Positions 51,758 through 63,600 of a DNA stretch of 64,000 nt are shown one piece after another. Under the pieces are notes generated by a model. That model was given only the letters and a program-made list of their open reading frames with translations, had not been told where the DNA came from and made no database searches. Positions within the stretch are counted from its first letter, which is position 1. Each line of letters opens with the position of its first letter. Source of the stretch: Tubulanus polymorphus (lineage: Eukaryota; Nemertea; Palaeonemertea; Tubulaniformes; Tubulanidae); contig NC_134032.1 of NCBI RefSeq assembly GCF_964204645.1, positions 15,996,775-16,060,774 of the forward strand. The letters are read 5' to 3'. Position numbers and translations under genes: made by a program.

Positions 51758-52204
51758 CGGGGCCCCCAGTTGTCGATGGCCTGTTATGATTGCGACACCG
51801 GTGTTTGATAAACGTACTACATGTAACTAATAAATGACACTTTTTCAGTTTTTCTTTAAATTACCTTTTCATCGATAAATTTGAATCGATTCAGTTTTAT
51901 ATATACTTCAACATGTTATAGATAATCCGAGTTAGTATATTCTTCAATGGAGGCAAGAGGACTGGTCATATGTAAAGCTAATCGGCGACAATTAACCTCT
52001 GGCTTCCCTCAAATGGGACATTCTTCATTGAAATTGTATCAAAACTAAGCCAGCCCCGGCTGTCAAACTAGGCGGTAACGAAATGGCGATCATGAGAGTA
52101 GTTGCTGATACATAACATGACGAAATCCAGTAGACATTATTTGACTAATTAGAGTGCGGCCGATCTTAATTCAGGAAAGGGTAAAGTCGGGTTAGCTCAT
52201 TTCA

Positions 52205-52459
52205 TTAGAGTAGAACAAATTTGGTACCCCGACTAGTGCGCCGACCACTGATCGATTCTTAACCAAAAGACTGGTAAACGTCATTGACGAATATTGGCGC
52301 CGATATAACGAACAACCGGATTTCGTTGACGTTATGGTGGAGGGCGAGAGAACGCCGGACAAAGTGAATTTAGCGGTTTTACGCATCCTCGCTTGCCAGG
52401 GGTCCGGTATCGCTCCCCCAAACTCCGCGGCGGATCCACAGTTTGGGGAACGACTTTAG
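52205..52459 (+). CDS. Uncharacterised coding-like block A
   Basis: An open frame from just after a TAG (about 52212) to TAG (52459) encodes a charged, protein-like stretch: RFLTKRLVNVIDEYWRRY, then PDFVDVMVEGERTPDKVNL and AVLRILACQG. Possible acceptor CATTAGAGTAG lies just before it and possible donor CCG|GTATCG near 52402. No family recognised. It may be an exon of a gene that continues in block B, or a decayed copy of one. Confidence 0.35.
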
Positions 52460-52704
52460 CTTAGTGGGTTTCCAATCCCTTGGCGGGTTCGAATCCCGGG
52501 TAAAGATCGGAACGGAGATCATCTGGCGAGCTTTGACTGTATTCAAATTCAATTCAGATTTTATTGCTACCGCGTATTGAATTGAAATGTCCGACAGGGC
52601 GACGAAGTACTTCGTGCCATAATCTCGGCAATCTGTAGTAGAGGTGAATCTTCGTGATCTTTTCTGTTCGACTTTTTGATGTAAAGTAAATAATAAGAAC
52701 AGTA

Positions 52705-52861
52705 ATTCCCCGCTGTACAGCGAAGCCTCTCTCTCACTGGATGAACGCAGTGACCAGTTGGACGAATTGACGCTTGTCTCGTACCGGCCTAAAACTCTTC
52801 ATCCAGAATTCAATAACAAGTTCAAGGTAGATATTTTGGAGAAACGCTTCGTCGCTAGTTA
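52705..52861 (+). CDS. Uncharacterised coding-like block B (possible last exon)
   Basis: After an acceptor-like AATAAGAACAG (about 52702) an open frame encodes LYSEASLSLDERSDQLDEL, then TLVSYRPKTLHPEFNNKF and KVDILEKRFVAS, ending in TAA at 52861. Composition is protein-like and the strand matches block A, so A and B may be exons of one small gene. No family recognised. Confidence 0.35.
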
Positions 52862-53509
52862 AACTTGTTGAGAAGAGAAGAGCAAGAGGCTTGCCTTTTA
52901 AAGGGATTTTTCTCAAGACACTCTCCTCCCTCCTCAGTTTCTGATGTAGATTCAAAAAGAAGTTTTAATCTAACGCGAGGCCTAAACATGTAATTTTACC
53001 ATACGATATTTAACCATATACGGCATAGTGTTTATTTCCGCTATTTTACTGTAATTAAAGTATTAACTAATTAATTAACAATAAAATCATTATATTGGGT
53101 TTAGGGTTTCGATAGGGTTAGTGTCGAGAGGGTGAGAAGAGGGTTCCGTATTACCCCTAGGGATAGGATTAGGGTAAGGTGAGGAACGGCCGACTGTCAG
53201 CGAGGACAGTGGTCTAGTGGTATGATGCTGCGCTAGTAATTTACTGGCCCGGGTTCGAGTCTCGCTCGATCCGCTCTATTTTTCTCTAACTCTGTTTTCC
53301 ACGCTTTCCTTGAATTTTCTAAAACACCTCCGTGCGCATGCGCAGCGTCAATCAGCCAATCAGTGACGATGTACGGTAAAATAGTGGAAATAAAAAAGTG
53401 GGTACGATACTAAATTAACAATAAATACGCCAGCAGGCCGAACCAACAGATCTATTAGAGTAAGATGGCAGCCGGGAGCTGAGGATTGGGCCTTGCCCTA
53501 CCTAGGTAC
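52862..53509. other. Intergenic stretch, SINE-like head, no gene seen
   Basis: Contains TAGGGTTTCGATAGGGTTAG-like phrases and a tRNA-like segment at 53205-53285. No coding exon seen. Confidence 0.5.
53205..53285 (+). repeat. tRNA-like SINE head
   Basis: AGTGGTCTAGTGGTATGATG (A-box-like) and CCGGGTTCGAGTCTCGC (B-box-like). The acceptor stem does not pair convincingly, so a functional tRNA gene is not claimed. Confidence 0.5.
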
Positions 53510-56500
53510 CGCTGTATCAGGGTACCAGTAGCCTATCCATCAGTAGGCAGTACAGTGCTACTGCTGTATCACTGTACCAGTAGCCTATCCATCAGTAGGC
53601 AGTACAGTGCTACTGCTGTATCACTGTACCAGTAGCCTATCCACCAGTAGGCAGTACAGTGCTACTGCTGTATCACTGTACCAGTAGCCTATCCACCAGT
53701 AGGCAGTACAGTGCTACTGCTGTATCACTGTACCAGTAGCCTATCCACCAGTAGGCAGTACAGTGCTACTGCTGTATCACTGTACCAGTAGCCTATCCAT
53801 CAGTAGGCAGTACAGTGCTACTGCTGTATCAGGGTACCAGTAGCCTATCCATCAGTAGGCAGTACAGTGCTACTGCTGTATCACTGTACCAGTAGCCTAT
53901 CCATCAGTAGGCAGTACAGTGCTACTGCTGTATCACTGTACCAGTAGCCTATCCATCAGTAGGCAGTACAGTGCTACTGCTGTATCACTGTACCAGTAGC
54001 CTATCCATCAGTAGGCAGTACAGTGCTACTGCTGTATCACTGTACCAGTAGCCTATCCATCAGTAGGCAGTACAGTGCTACTGCTGTATCAGGGTACCAG
54101 TAGCCTATCCATCAGTAGGCAGTACAGTACTACTGCTGTATCAGGGTACCAGTAGCCTATCCATCGTAGGCAGTACAGTGCTACTGCTGTATCAGGGTAC
54201 CAGTAGCCTATCCATCAGTAGGCAGTACAGTGCTACTGCTGTATCACTGTACCAGTAGCCTATCCATCAGTAGGCAGTACAGTGCTACTGCTGTATCACT
54301 GTACCAGTAGCCTATCCATCAGTAGGCAGTACAGTGCTACTGCTGTATCACTGTACCAGTAGCCTATCCATCGTAGGCAGTACAGTGCTACTGCTGTATC
54401 AGGGTACCAGTAGCCTATCCATCAGTAGGCAGTACAGTGCTACTGCTGTATCACTGTACCAGTAGCCTATCCATCAGTAGGCAGTACAGTGCTACTGCTG
54501 TATCACTGTACCAGTAACCTATCCATCAGTAGGCAGTACAGTGCTACTGCTGTATCACTGTACCAGTAGCCTATCCAGCAGTAGGCAGTACAGTGCTACT
54601 GCTGTATCACTGTACCAGTAGCCTATCCATCAGTAGGCAGTACAGTGCTACTGCTGTATCACTGTACCAGTAGCCTATCTATCAGTAGGCAGTACAGTGC
54701 TACTGCTGTATCACTGTACCAGTAGCCTATCCACCAGTAGGCAGTACAGTGCTACTGCTGTATCACTGTACCAGTTGCCTATCCATCAGTAGGCAGTACA
54801 GTGCTACTGCTGTATCACTGTACCAGTAGCCTATCCATCAGTAGGCAGTACAGTGCTACTGCTGTATCAGGGTACCAGTAGCCTATCCATCAGTAGGCAG
54901 TACAGTGCTACTGCTGTATCAGGGTACCAGTAGCATATCCATCAGTAGGCAGTACAGTGCTACTGCTGTATCACTGTACCAGTAGCCTATCCATCAGTAG
55001 GCAGTACAGTGCTACTGCTGTATCACTGTACCAGTAGCCTATCCGTCAGTAGGCAGTACAGTGCTACTGCTGTATCACTGTACCAGTAGCCTATCCATCA
55101 GTAGGCAGTACAGTGCTATTGCTGTATCAGGGTACCAGTAGCCTATCCATCAGTAGGCAGTACAGTACTACTGCTGTATCAGGGTACCAGTAGCCTATCC
55201 ATCGTAGGCAGTACAGTGCTACTGCTGTATCAGGGTACCAGTAGCCTATTCATCAGTAGGCAGTACAGTGCTACTGCTGTATCACTGTACCAGTAGCCTA
55301 TCCATCAGTAGGCAGTACAGTGCTACTGCTGTATCACTGTACCAGTAGCCTATCCATCGTAGGCAGTACAGTGCTACTGCTGTATCAGGGTACCAGTAGC
55401 CTATCCATCAGTAGGCAGTACAGTGCTACTGCTGTATCACTGTACCAGTAGCCTATCTATCAGTAGGCAGTACAGTGCTACTGCTGTATCACTGTACCAG
55501 TAGCCTATCCATCAGTAGGCAGTACAGTGCTACTGCTGTATCAGTGTACCAGTAGCCTATCCATCAGTAGGCAGTACAGTGCTACTGCTGTATCAGTGTA
55601 CCAGTAACCTATCCATCAGTAGGCAGTACAGTGCTACTGCTGTATCACTGTACCAGTTACCTATCCATCAGTAGGCAGTACAGTGCTACTGCTGTATCAC
55701 TGTACCAGTAGCCTATCCATCAGTAGGCAGTACAGTGCTACTGCTGTATCAGGGTACCAGTAGCCTATCCATCGTAGGCAGTACAGTGCTACTGCTGTAT
55801 CAGGGTACCAGTAGCCTATTCATCAGTAGGCAGTACAGTGCTACTGCTGTATCACTGTACCAGTAGCCTATCCATCAGTAGGCAGTACAGTGCTACTGCT
55901 GTATCAGGGTACCAGTAGCCTATCCATCAGTAGGCAGTACAGTGCTACTGCTGTATCACTGTACCAGTAGCCTATCCATCGTAGGCAGTACAGTGCTACT
56001 GCTGTATCAGGGTACCAGTAGCCTATTCATCAGTAGGCAGTACAGTGCTACTGCTGTATCACTGTACCAGTAGCCTATCCATCAGTAGGCAGTACAGTGC
56101 TACTGCTGTATCACTGTACCAGTAGCCTATCCATCATAGGCAGTACAGTGCTACTGCTGTATCAGGGTACCAGTAGCCTATCCATCAGTAGGCAGTACAG
56201 TGCTACTGCTGTATCACTGTACCAGTAGCCTATCTATCAGTAGGCAGTACAGTGCTACTGCTGTATCACTGTACCAGTAGCCTATCCATCAGTAGGCAGT
56301 ACAGTGCTACTGCTGTATCAGTGTACCAGTAGCCTATCCATCAGTAGGCAGTACAGTGCTACTGCTGTATCAGTGTACCAGTAACCTATCCATCAGTAGG
56401 CAGTACAGTGCTACTGCTGTATCACTGTACCAGTTACCTATCCATCAGTAGGCAGTACAGTGCTACTGCTGTATCACTGTACCAGTAGCCTATCCATCAG

Positions 56501-57445
56501 TAGGCAGTACAGTGCTACTGCTGTATCAGGGTACCAGTAGCCTATCCATCGTAGGCAGTACAGTGCTACTGCTGTATCAGGGTACCAGTAGCCTATTCAT
56601 CAGTAGGCAGTACAGTGCTACTGCTGTATCACTGTACCAGTAGCCTATCCATCAGTAGGCAGTACAGTGCTACTGCTGTATCAGGGTACCAGTAGCCTAT
56701 CCATCAGTAGGCAGTACAGTGCTACTGCTGTATCACTGTACCAGTAGCCTATCCATCGTAGGCAGTACAGTGCTACTGCTGTATCAGGGTACCAGTAGCC
56801 TATCCATCAGTAGGCAGTACAGTGCTACTGCTGTATCACTGTACCAGTAGCCTATCTATCAGTAGGCAGTACAGTGCTACTGCTGTATCAGGGTACCAGT
56901 AGCCTATCCATCAGTAGGCAGTACAGTGCTACTGCTGTATCACTGTACCAGTAGCCTATCCATCAGTAGGCAGTACAGTGCTACTGCTGTATCAGGGTAC
57001 CAGTAGCCTATCCATCGTAGGCAGTACAGTGCTACTGCTGTATCAGGGTACCAGTAGCCTATTCATCAGTAGGCAGTACAGTGCTACTGCTGTATCACTG
57101 TACCAGTAGCCTATCCATCAGTAGGCAGTACAGTGCTACTGCTGTATCAGGGTACCAGTAGCCTATCCATCAGTAGGCAGTACAGTGCTACTGCTGTATC
57201 ACTGTACCAGTAGCCTATCCATCGTAGGCAGTACAGTGCTACTGCTGTATCAGGGTACCAGTAGCCTATCCATCAGTAGGCAGTACAGTGCTACTGCTGT
57301 ATCACTGTACCAGTAGCCTATCTATCAGTAGGCAGTACAGTGCTACTGCTGTATCAGGGTACCAGTAGCCTATCCATCAGTAGGCAGTACAGTGCTACTG
57401 CTGTATCACTGTACCAGTAGCCTATCCATTAGTAGGCAGTACAGG
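53510..57445. repeat. 52-bp satellite array, about 76 copies, with higher-order structure
   Basis: Each unit runs GCTGTATCACTGTACCAGTA, GCCTATCCATCAGTAGGC and AGTACAGTGCTACT. Frequent variants are CAGGGTACC for CACTGTACC, and a one-base-shorter form with CCATCGTAGG. Two stem-loops can form per unit: GCCTA/TAGGC and TACAG/CTGTA. The variant order over 11 units from about 55249 is repeated from about 56026. Confidence 0.97.
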
Positions 57446-57689
57446 CATCAGTCACATAAAGCTGGGGTCCAACTCACTGTTCTATCAATGTAAGCTGTAG
57501 TGTCAAACAAACATGAAGATTTGATAATATTTCAGCGATCCAAGACTGATGGACAGACGGACAGACTCTTACGGACAGCAGTGACAGCCAGTCAGTCAGT
57601 TACTACTAACACAACAATGTTGTGTACGTCACTATGACAACTGAAACAAATGTGACTAAAAACGAGGTAGCGGTAAACCCTCATTTTCA

Positions 57690-57805
57690 CTCCCCACTCT
57701 CTCCCCTCCCCACTCTCTCCCCTCCCCATACCCACTCTCTCCCCTCCCCACTCACTACCCCTCCCCCTCCCCACTCTCTCCCCTCCCCACTCTCCCCATC
57801 TCTCT
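57690..57805. repeat. CCCCACTCTCTCCCCT-type minisatellite
   Basis: About 115 bp of short C/T-rich units with CCCCACTCTCTCC. No coding potential. Confidence 0.9.
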
Positions 57806-58314
57806 ATGTCGTGGTTTTCACTTTCTGAAAATGAAGAATCGCTTTTTTGTGCATGCTTTATCCTGTTGAGGATTCTGCAGTTTACTGTGGCAAGTGTAGA
57901 ACCACCAGGTGTCGCTAGTGAGCATTAGGACTATGATATTGGATTACTTCTCAGAATCAGTTGAGTTCATTGATCATCGTTCTTAAACATCAATTTGAGT
58001 TTGTCTTGTCAGACGTGCAGCGACGCCGCGGGATGCTCAAAATACTACATGTAATTTTATTAAGAATTAACTACATTTTGGTTGATGTCCTACTGTTAGG
58101 CACGCCATCTGGTGGGAAAACTGGTTATTCGAGGTGCGCCATCTGGTGGTTTAGTCGGTAGTTCACATATGAGAAACATCGCTTTTGTATGCTCTGTTTT
58201 TATTGCTACAATGGAACTTTGTAACGACAAATTTCAGGGCACCAGAAAATGTTGTTTGTTAAAACTGAAAGTTTGTTGTTTATTCAGTACGAAGCTTGAT
58301 TCGGCTTGTTTTAA

Positions 58315-58390
58315 ACTCTAGGTGTATAGTGTGGTTTGTTTTACTCTAGGTGTATAGTGTGGTTTGTTTTACTCCAGGTGTATAGTGTGG
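58315..58390. repeat. 28-bp tandem triplicate
   Basis: AGGTGTATAGTGTGGTTTGT plus TTTACTCT, two full copies and a partial third. Confidence 0.9.
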
Positions 58391-58497
58391 TAGTTTAGTG
58401 TGGTTCGTTTATGTCGTGAAGACAAATTTCAAAAAAGAAAGAAATTTCTTATTCTTCTGTTACTAGTTTTAGTTCGGTAGTCTCTTAATAATCTGGT

Positions 58498-58622
58498 GCC
58501 GGTTCCATAAAAAAGTGGTCTTAAATCTTAAAACTGGTCTTAAGTTGTTAGATTAGCTATAGAACTAAGTTGGTCTTAGAACGGTCTTAAGTCTAAGTCT
58601 TGTCTATGGAACTGGTCCCCGT
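58498..58622. mobile_element. Single-copy MITE-like element with the 47-bp core
   Basis: Begins GGTGCCGGTTCCATA and ends TATGGAACTGGTCCCC, with one ACTGGTCTTAAGTTGTTAGA unit inside. Same structure as 49670-49800. Confidence 0.75.
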
Positions 58623-58861
58623 CGTTAAACAACCGTTGAAAGTCATAGAGATTCCGTGAAATCCGGATTCAATATAGAGTGGGTTATCAGCGGGGTCGGT
58701 CGTTGAAAAGTTGGTTAGAAGGTTTTAAGGTAAGAAATCCGCGAAGAGTCGACACTTAAACCTACTAGACCGTGTAATTTATTGAATGGTTTAGTTAATA
58801 CTGTAACCAACTTCTCAGCTACTGACCTGCAGCCCCTGAGTGTCAACATTTATACAGAGGG

Positions 58862-59031
58862 AACCTCGATACAACAGACTTCAGGGCGTGAGAAAATCTG
58901 TTCGTTATAACCGATAGTTTGTTATATCTAGTATGAAAGTAATCGATTTTTCTAACTTGATACGAAATTCTATATTTGTTATATCTGAAAAATGGTCTAA
59001 TGCGAGTTCGTTATAACGAGGTTCCGCTGTA
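58862..59031. mobile_element. Foldback/MITE with AACCTCG-ATACAAC ends (Tigger/pogo-like termini)
   Basis: GAACCTCGATACAACAGACT at the left mirrors GTTCGTTATAACGAGGTTCC at the right over about 170 bp. Ends of this kind recall pogo/Tigger DNA transposons, from memory of such termini. No transposase. A second partial copy reaches the right edge of the window (63927-64000). Confidence 0.6.
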
Positions 59032-59166
59032 TTTATGAATTCATTTAAGAATTTAATTCTATACGGGCCTACCCCTGTTCCAATTGACAAATGGGTTACA
59101 AAAATACATAATCTATCATTCTCAATGTTTACTTATTTCGTTGGAAAGGATGAAAAACTAGAGACG

Positions 59167-60046
59167 ATGTCAGAAATGGAAGCCGAGATGAACGTCGATG
59201 AGTTTATAACGTCCGGACGAACCGGCCGTCGGAACGCGATGCCTAACGTACTCGATGAAAATCATCTGAAAGTTGGAATCGGCAATCTACCATTTGATCT
59301 CGAGAAATTAAACTGTACAGGTAATTACTGTCAACCCCCCATCAACCTGGCTCCCTCTCTACCCTGTCTCCCTCTCACCCTTGTCTTCCCCTCAACCCTG
59401 CCTCCCTCTCACCCCCTCACCCCTGCCTTCCCCATCAACCCTGCCTCCCTCTCACCCCCTCACCCCTGCCTTCCCCATCAACCCTGCCTCCCTCTCACCC
59501 CCTCACCCCTGCCTTCCCCTCACCCCTGCCTTATCCTCACCCCCTCACTCCTGCCTCCCTCTCACCCCCTCAACCCTTCCTCCCTCTCACCCCCTCACCC
59601 CTGCCTTATCCTCACCCCCTCACTCCTGCCTCCCTCTCACCCCCTCAACCCTTCCTCTCACCCCCTCACCCCTGCCTTATCCTCACCCCTCACTCCTGCC
59701 TCCCTCTCACCCCCTCAACCCTTCCTCCCTCTCACCCCTCACTCCTGCCTCCCTCTCACCCCCTCAACCCTTCCTCCCTCTCACCCCCTCACCCCTGCCT
59801 TATCCTCACCCCCTCACTCCTGCCTTATCCTCACCCCCTCACTCCTGCCTCCCTCTCACCCTCTCACCCCCTCAACCCTTCCTCCCTCTCACCCCTCACT
59901 CCTGCCTTCCCCTCACCCCTGCCTCCCCCTTGGCCATCTTAAATTTTCTGAAATCTTATTTTTCTCATGCAGATGACGAACAACACAAGTCCAATCAAGC
60001 GTGTTCCGATCCACAAAATAAACCGGATAATTCTAAAGGATCGTAG
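59167..60046 (+). CDS. cAMP-dependent protein kinase inhibitor (PKI family), two coding exons
   Basis: Exons 59167-59320 (donor GTAATT, phase 1) and 59973-60046 (acceptor TCATGCAG); 228 nt gives 75 residues plus stop, like vertebrate PKI (about 76). The pseudosubstrate region FITSGRTGRRNAMPNV holds the RRNA core that occupies the kinase A active site in place of substrate, preceded by an acidic amphipathic start (MSEMEAEMNVDE). The leucine-rich stretch LPFDLEKLN may serve as the nuclear export signal. The frame is open farther upstream, but the ATG at 59167 is the one that aligns with family length. It should inhibit and export the free catalytic subunit of protein kinase A. The intron carries a C-rich minisatellite. 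Confidence 0.93.
59330..59935. repeat. CCCCTCACCCCTGCCT-type minisatellite
   Basis: About 600 bp of units with CCTCCCTCTCACCCCCTCA and CCCTGCCTTCC, filling almost the whole PKI intron. Open Pro/Ser/Leu frames through it are compositional. Confidence 0.95.
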
Positions 60047-60567
60047 CAGTTTAAATCTCAACAATGCAGTCAGTTCGTACAGCTGTGTCTCTCGGGGCAA
60101 CAACTTTAACCCTTTGATCAGCGATTATGAACGTAATCCACTCGGATCGGGGGCGGAGTTATAATGTGTCACTCATGGAAAAAATGGGAGGAGTTTATCG
60201 CCTGTTTCTAATTTCTTTAGCTATCGATTAAAGCAATAATGGAACCATCGTGTTCCTGTGTGTGACATCATCGTTTCGCGTGTGTGACATCATCAATTCG
60301 CGTGTCCTCGTGAGTTCGGAAGTGATTTTATCTCGATGTTGAAAACAAGCAAAAACTGTGCAATAAATCTCATGAATTTAATGATCTATGCTTCATATGC
60401 ATTTCGTACTGTGTCTGTTTCCATAACAGTTATACCCCTCAATTCGTCGCCCCCTCACATTGGTCCTCACCTCACTCCCTCACCACTCATGAGCCCTCGC
60501 CACTGGCCGTGTGCTGTCTACAACTGTATCTGTAGGTGAATGTTTGAGAAAACCTACATCAGGGATG

Positions 60568-60716
60568 GGTTTCATAGATGTGGAAGAAAAATAGTCCCCG
60601 GGAACATTTTAAAATTTGTCAGTTATAACCATGGTTTCTCATTGTAACTATGGTGGTTGTTACCCAGATTGACGATTTACCCGTAGGGATAACTTTGATA
60701 CTCAGTCTATGAAACC
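60568..60716. mobile_element. 149-bp MITE-like element, copy 2
   Basis: Nearly identical to 28525-28673, with the same GGTTTCATAGA...TCTATGAAACC ends. Differences are a few substitutions. Confidence 0.8.
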
Positions 60717-61215
60717 GGGCCCTGCTGTTTATTCTACACCCGGTAAACACACCGGGCTCCTCTACAAATATCTACACGTCGTAGAAATGAGGTATTTTCT
60801 GCCTCAAATTATTTGCTAATCGCTGCATTATGTTCTTCAATTAAGCGTCATTTTAGAAATGACGAAAATATGTCGTAGCATTAATTAATTGTGTTCATAT
60901 AAATTTGTTGTTATATCGTTTAATTGTACTGGTCATCCTTCCAGTAACGTCCGTTCTGATTGGCTCGTTGACAAGAAATTGTCGTATAAAGCGACCAATC
61001 GGAATTAGTCGAAATCTCGGCGGTTTTCACGTAAAATAGATAGGATTATCGAATTTGTCTCGAAGCGCCGTGCCAGTTTGTGGCATGAGTTTTGTCTTTA
61101 GATTAATGCCATTTTAAATTGATGCAGAAAATGTATAAATCGCAATCAATGAATTTATAAAGTTTCACTACAGTAGAATTGTATAATAGGGTGTAATGAT
61201 GATTTACAGGATTTA

Positions 61216-61478
61216 CTGGACCCAGTTCCACAGTGTGAGTAAGAGTTAACTCAGAGTTAAATTAAGTTCATTTTCCATGAGTTAACTCAGAGTTAAAGTA
61301 AGTTCATTTTCAATGAGTTAACTCAGAGTTAAAGTACCCGGTAAGTTCATTTTCAATGAGTTAACTCAGAGTTAAGATAAGTTCATTTTCAATGAGTTAA
61401 CTCAGAGTTAAAGTAAGTTCATTTTTAATGAGTTAACTCAGAGTCAAATCTTAACTCAGAACTGTGGAACTGGACCCT
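61216..61478. mobile_element. Foldback element with an internal 36-bp tandem array
   Basis: Ends CTGGACCCAGTTCCACAG and CTGTGGAACTGGACCC are inverted repeats. Between them are about six 36-bp units GAGTTAACTCAGAGTTAAAG plus TAAGTTCATTTTCAAT; one unit carries an insertion. Confidence 0.85.
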
Positions 61479-62780
61479 GATGTTTCGATCGGGGTATTTT
61501 TGTAAGTCAAGCTTATGGCAACGTAACATGATGTCGTAGTGTTGTGCATGATGTCATAGTGTTGTGCATGATGTCATAGTGTTGTGAATTAAGTTGAAGA
61601 CTAATCTTCCCGATGTAATAGAATCTGTGCACGCTTAGAGTGAAAACGGTCTGAAACAGTTCGTTGCATTGTCTATTTTTTCGACAATCTTCAGGAATTC
61701 CCAAAGATGATTAATCGGATGAAGTGGAAACGTCGAATGAATGTTTTGGACTGTTTTAATTCTTGCGTGGGATTTTATATGATATCTCAACGTGAACGCT
61801 GAGTGAGTGTTTCATCAATAATTATCTCTGTTCACCGTCCATTAAGGTTTTAGTGTCGCTGCGAAGTTTGTTGATGGATTAACCAGTGGTTAAATCCCGG
61901 TCAATACGGCGTAAATTACTCATCAAACCGATGACTTGAATTATAAAAACAAATTTAGACTACGAAAATAGGATAAAGACTTCTGCGAGTTTGACTAATA
62001 GGATGATTTCAAAACTCAGAAATTGCAGTTGTTTTTAGAGGGGGGTTGGACCTCGTCTTGTACGTTCCAAACTTCATGTAGAATATATTTGTATATGTTA
62101 ATGAGTTTATATAGCGAACACCCGGTGTACAATGTCCTAGAAACAATGTCTGCCCCCATTAATTCCCCCTATGACATCATTAATTTGTTAGCAAATTTTT
62201 TACGCTATGTAATAAGGGATTTTTAAAGAGTCAGACATTTGGACGAGGGTTTACAATAGATTTCAATGTTTGATTCATATGGTCAGCGGGTGGATCAGGT
62301 TTTATAGGTATCTGGTTAGAATTTAAGCTTCACGTAGGTGATGCCCTAAAAGTTGGTTTAGTTAAACACTGCATAACACTGATGTCAAGCTGTATATACA
62401 ATATGGTATTCATTCATTTGGGGCCAGTTGAAAGTCAAAATTTGGTCAAGGGTCATTCATTTATGATGTATGCACGCATTGGGGAGAGGGGGTCGGGGTT
62501 ATTGTTAATTGTAATGCTTAATGTACAGGGGGTTGAAAAAAGGGGCTCAAAGCAGTTCTATTTCCTGCTTGCTACTTATAGTTTCGTTGATATTCTCAAC
62601 TTTTATAAGGAGCCTTGCGCTGTGTAAATGACAATTTATCATCATTATCATAAGAATTCAAATTTTATCAAAAGTGATAAATGAATGATCCCTTAAAGAT
62701 TACTCACCAACTTTTGGGAATTTGCAGCCACAGATTGTAACTTAAAGACAACCTTTATGAGCTATTGTAACCTGTTTTAT

Positions 62781-62870
62781 GGGCTGGTATTATCTTTAAC
62801 CCGGGCGCTTACTCAATTGATAATGAATAAAGTTAGCCCTCGGGTTAAAGTTAATACCAGTCTATAAAAC
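62781..62870. mobile_element. Short foldback element with CTTTAACCCG arms
   Basis: GGGCTGGTATTATCTTTAAC and its near reverse complement GTTAAAGTTAATACCAGTC flank a 35-bp loop. Similar to the element at 34236-34352. Confidence 0.65.
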
Positions 62871-63179
62871 GAGACCTTGTGGCGCTGTAAAACCTACAGA
62901 TATCCATGGAACAGAGTCCTGTGTGTTATTGACTTGTTGATGAGGCTATAAATCGTTATGCAATGAACAATTGTTTATAGAATCAGTGCTTCTCTCCCCC
63001 TATTTACCCTCCCACTCTCCCTCCCACTCTCCCTCCCACTCTCCCTCCCACTCGTCCTCCCACTCCTCCTCTTCCTCACTGTTTGTCTATTGTGCATATC
63101 ATTTTTCAATCGGCTGAATTCGGAAATATTGAATAAACTGATTGTTTGTCAGAAGGTGTTTCGTAGGTTGAGGAGGCTT

Positions 63180-63600
63180 TCATCAACAACACCTGTAAAC
63201 ACACATGTAGACACATGTAAACACATGTAGACACATAAACACACATGTAGACACATGTAAACACATGTAGAGACATGTAAACACACATGTAGAGACACAT
63301 GTAAAACACATGTAGACACACATGTGAACACACATGTAATCACATGTAGAGACACATGTAAACACATGTAGACACACATGTAGACACATGTAAACACACA
63401 TGTAGACACATGTAAAACACATGTAATCACATGTAATCACATGTAGAGACACATGTAATCACATGTAGACACACATGTAGAGACACATGTAAACACACAT
63501 GTAGACACATGTAAAACACATGTAAACACATGTAGAGACACATGTAATCACATGTAGACACACATGTAGACACATGTAGACACACATGTAGACACTCTTG
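63180..63600. repeat. ACACATGTAGAC minisatellite
   Basis: About 420 bp of 10-14 bp units alternating ACACATGTAGAC and ACACATGTAAAC. The central ACATGT is palindromic. Cys/His/Val-rich frames on the minus strand are compositional. Confidence 0.95.

Larger units (their letters stand above)
57830..59166. other. Intergenic/5' region of the PKI gene with dispersed repeats
   Basis: Contains a copy of the GGCAAGTG...CACCAGGTGTCGCTAG repeat (57885-57925), two CGCCATCTGGTGG motifs (58104 and 58138), a 28-bp triplicate (58315-58390), a 47-bp-core MITE (58498-58622) and a foldback element (58862-59031). The PKI promoter and 5' exons may lie here but were not identified. Confidence 0.5.

Noticed and set aside
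53205-53285. Functional tRNA gene
   Set aside because: A and B boxes are present but the acceptor and T stems do not pair well, and similar heads recur in repeats.
53510-57445. CRISPR-like array
   Set aside because: Units are contiguous with no unique spacers, and the window is clearly from an animal nuclear genome.
59321-59976. Extension of PKI into a 313-residue Pro/Ser-rich protein
   Set aside because: Intronic C-rich repeat; splicing at GTAATT/TGCAG gives a 75-residue protein of normal PKI length.
62382-62627. 81-codon plus-strand frame
   Set aside because: No family features, splice support or neighbouring exons; length is within chance for this composition.
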